Shown here one piece after another: positions 30,412-32,133 of a DNA stretch of 32,133 nucleotides. Below the pieces are notes generated by a model that saw nothing but the letters and a program-made list of their open reading frames with translations, did no database searches and was not told the origin of the DNA. Each line of letters starts with the position of its first letter. The stretch's first letter is position 1. Where the stretch lies: NCBI RefSeq assembly GCF_018918045.1, contig NZ_JAHLPU010000052.1, forward strand, positions 1-32,133. Direction: 5' to 3'. Origin of the DNA: Pseudoflavonifractor sp. MSJ-30 (GTDB taxonomy: Bacteria > Bacillota > Clostridia > Oscillospirales > Oscillospiraceae). The position numbers were made by a program, and so were the translations under genes.

Positions 30412-31952
30412 TGGCCTGGTACGATTCGGCGGTTTTTTACCATATCTATCCCCTGGGCCTGACGGGCGCCCCGGAAAAGAATGCCTACAGCGCGCCTGTT
30501 TCCCGTCTTCGTACCCTCTGGCCATGGGTGGAGCACATCCGGGAATTGGGCTGCAATGCCCTTTACATCGGCCCGCTCTTTCAGTCCGTGGGCCACGGCT
30601 ATGAGACGACGGATTATTTTACGCTGGACAGCCGTCTGGGCACAAATGAGGACTTGAAGGACTTTGTGGCGTACTGCCACGAAAAGGCCATCCGGGTGGT
30701 GCCGGACGGAGTTTTCAACCATGTGGGCCGGGACTTTTTCGCATTCCGGGACTTGTTGGAAAACCGGGAGAATTCCGGCTGCCGGGATTGGTTCTGCAAT
30801 GTGCGCTTTGACCGGGATAACAGCTTCCACGATGGGCTTTCCTACGAAAACTGGGGCGGCTACGATCTGCTGGTCAAGCTGAACCACGCCAATCCGGCGG
30901 TGCGGCAGTATCTTCTGGACGCGGTGGGCTTCTGGATCGAAGAATTCGACATTGACGGCATCCGTCTGGACGCGGCGGATGTGCTGGACTTTGGCTTTAT
31001 GGCGGCGCTGCGCGGCTTTACGGACAGCAAAAAGGGAGACTTCTGGCTCATGGGTGAGGTTATCCACGGAGATTACGGCCGCTGGCTGGCCCCCGGAATG
31101 CTCCACTGCGTCACCAATTACCGCCTGCACAAGGCACTGTACTCCGGCCACAACGACCACAACTATTTCGAGATCGCCCATACGGTCCGGGAGACCAGCC
31201 AATGGAAGCTCTATAATTTTGTGGACAACCATGATGTGGCCCGCATTGCCTCCAAGCTCAGCGCAAAGGCCAATTTCCTGCCGGTCCATGTGCTGCTGTA
31301 TACCCTGCCGGGGATCCCCTCGGTGTACTATGGCTCGGAATTCGGCATCGAAGGGAAAAAGGAACGCTGGTCAGACCGAAATCTGCGGCCGGAGCTGCAT
31401 CTGGAGGATTTCCGGGGAAATGATCAGGCGAAGCTGATCGCGTCCCTGGGCCGCCTGCACGGGGCTCTGCCGGAGCTTTCCTATGGCGGCTATGAAGAGC
31501 TGACGCTGACCAATGAAACCTTTGCCTTTGCCAGAAGCCTGGACGGGAAGCGGACCGTTGTCTCTGTGAACAATGCCAATACGCCCAGGACGGTATCCGT
31601 GGATTCTGGTTTCCGGGGGGCGCTGCTCGGTCTGCGGGCACAGAACGGACAGGCGGTGCTGCCGCCCCATTCCGGGGAAATCTGGACGGCGGAAGACCGG
31701 GATTTGTCCATGCCGGAGCCCCTGAAGATTTCCTTTCAGCCTCCAAAACCCGAGCCGCGGCAGCCTCTGCAGGTGGATATCCAGCCGGTGCCCGCCGCAA
31801 AGCCTTATGACGAAATGACGGTGGAGGAGCTGCAAAGCGCAATCCTCGCAAAGCTCGCCGCCAACGGCCCCCTGACAGACCGGATGCGTCGGGAAGTGGC
31901 GGAAAATGTCTACCGGGATTCCCTGCTGAACTGGGTCAGGAGCTTCCGGTAA
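30411..31952 (+). CDS. GH13 alpha-amylase family glycoside hydrolase
   Basis: The 513-residue enzyme has all GH13 regions: I, VVPDGVFNHVG (97-106); II, DGIRLDAAD (182-190) with nucleophile Asp 187; III, LMGEVIHG (213-220) with acid/base Glu 216; and IV, FVDNHDVAR (270-278) with Asp 275. It lacks a signal peptide and so should be cytoplasmic, acting on maltodextrin or glycogen fragments. A C-terminal beta-sandwich follows, then an unusual Pro-rich linker and helical segment (about 430-513, TVEELQSAILAKLAANGPL). The ATG at 30411 overlaps the GNAT stop by one base (TGATG), with GGAGG before it. Exact specificity cannot be read from sequence. Confidence 0.92.
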   Translation: MAWYDSAVFYHIYPLGLTGAPEKNAYSAPVSRLRTLWPWVEHIRELGCNALYIGPLFQSVGHGYETTDYFTLDSRLGTNEDLKDFVAYCHEKAIRVVPDGVFNHVGRDFFAFRDLLENRENSGCRDWFCNVRFDRDNSFHDGLSYENWGGYDLLVKLNHANPAVRQYLLDAVGFWIEEFDIDGIRLDAADVLDFGFMAALRGFTDSKKGDFWLMGEVIHGDYGRWLAPGMLHCVTNYRLHKALYSGHNDHNYFEIAHTVRETSQWKLYNFVDNHDVARIASKLSAKANFLPVHVLLYTLPGIPSVYYGSEFGIEGKKERWSDRNLRPELHLEDFRGNDQAKLIASLGRLHGALPELSYGGYEELTLTNETFAFARSLDGKRTVVSVNNANTPRTVSVDSGFRGALLGLRAQNGQAVLPPHSGEIWTAEDRDLSMPEPLKISFQPPKPEPRQPLQVDIQPVPAAKPYDEMTVEELQSAILAKLAANGPLTDRMRREVAENVYRDSLLNWVRSFR

Positions 31953-31959
31953 GAAATTC

Positions 31960-31984
31960 CCTGCGGGGCGACCAGCCCCGCAGG
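31960..31984 (+). terminator. Hairpin after the GH13 gene
   Basis: CCTGCGGGGC (31960-31969) pairs with GCCCCGCAGG (31975-31984) around a GACCA loop. It lies 7 bp after the stop and probably ends the PfkB-GH13 operon, but A-rich rather than T-rich bases follow, so it is not a canonical intrinsic terminator. Confidence 0.6.
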
Positions 31985-32005
31985 CGAAAAAAGGAAAAAT
32001 AAGGG

Positions 32006-32034
32006 TTGACTTTTTCCGGGATATATGCTATTAT
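32006..32034 (+). promoter_or_regulatory. Promoter of the tRNA-Pro gene
   Basis: TTGACT (32006-32011) and TATTAT (32029-32034) are 17 bp apart. Transcription would begin near 32041 at a perfect six-base hairpin GCTGTC-AGG-GACAGC (32041-32055), which would form the 5' leader removed by RNase P. Confidence 0.88.
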
Positions 32035-32065
32035 ATCCGAGCTGTCAGGGACAGCAAGTGAATAT

Positions 32066-32133
32066 CCGGGTGTGGCGAAGTTTGGTATCGCGCTTGAATG
32101 GGGTTCAAGAGGCCGCTGGTTCGAATCCAGTCA
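32066..32133 (+). tRNA. tRNA-Pro (anticodon GGG), 3' end outside window
   Basis: The cloverleaf reads: acceptor CCGGGTG, D-arm GCGA/TCGC, anticodon stem CTTGA/TCAAG with loop ATGGGGT and therefore anticodon GGG (codons CCC and CCU), and T-arm CTGG-TTCGAAT-CCAG. The window ends two bases into the 3' acceptor strand. Its form agrees with bacterial tRNA-Pro. A strong promoter precedes it. Confidence 0.93.

Overview
The window looks like chromosomal DNA from a gut-type anaerobic Clostridia, most likely an Oscillospirales/Ruminococcaceae relative. The grounds are moderately high GC, clostridial families (DUF4179 anti-sigma, DUF4317, cytidylate kinase-like protein, GHKL/LytTR two-component pair), an acetate kinase gene, and dispersed intergenic inverted repeats with a TCATTGCGAACCAG core. 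The species is an inference; no marker gene is complete enough to settle it.

Layout. 1-114: the 3' end of a 5S rRNA and its terminator, closing an rRNA operon. 186-1876: an ECF sigma factor and its membrane anti-sigma factor (DUF4179), with an ECF-type promoter. 1924-6862 (minus): response regulator, histidine kinase, ABC ATPase and large FtsX-type permease, a peptide-sensing/resistance-type module. A 22-bp-period direct repeat in front of the ABC genes is a good candidate operator. 6958-7182: a MITE-like repeat. 7197-10867 (minus): two ABC exporter half-transporters, probably a heterodimer. 11147-12514 (minus): a soluble GHKL kinase and a LytTR regulator. A 21-bp-period direct repeat upstream of the exporter pair fits LytTR control. 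Repeat elements lie on both sides.

12726-16368 (minus): tmcAL, an MBOAT O-acyltransferase split by a one-base frameshift, and its SGNH-like partner. ackA diverges from tmcAL; both enzymes use acetate and ATP. 17706-17877 is another copy of the repeat core, inverted, before pepT. DUF4317 follows, convergent with a cytidylate kinase-like gene. gltX (minus) and trpS (plus) diverge, and between them is a promoter, a structured RNA and a terminator: an independent small RNA, possibly 6S. Then comes a minus-strand operon of DJ-1 protein, mltG and a U32 (tRNA-hydroxylase type) protein. A tightly overlapping plus-strand operon follows: PfkB kinase, pyridoxamine kinase, GNAT with a glycine-rich membrane tail, and a GH13 enzyme. 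The window ends inside a tRNA-Pro(GGG) with a strong promoter.

Most of the window is ordinary housekeeping. The observations I rate highest are the structured RNA at 22878-23060, the two tandem-repeat operators that link each two-component system to its neighbouring transporter, the repeat family with a conserved core and changing ends, the MBOAT frameshift, and the unusual GNAT tail.
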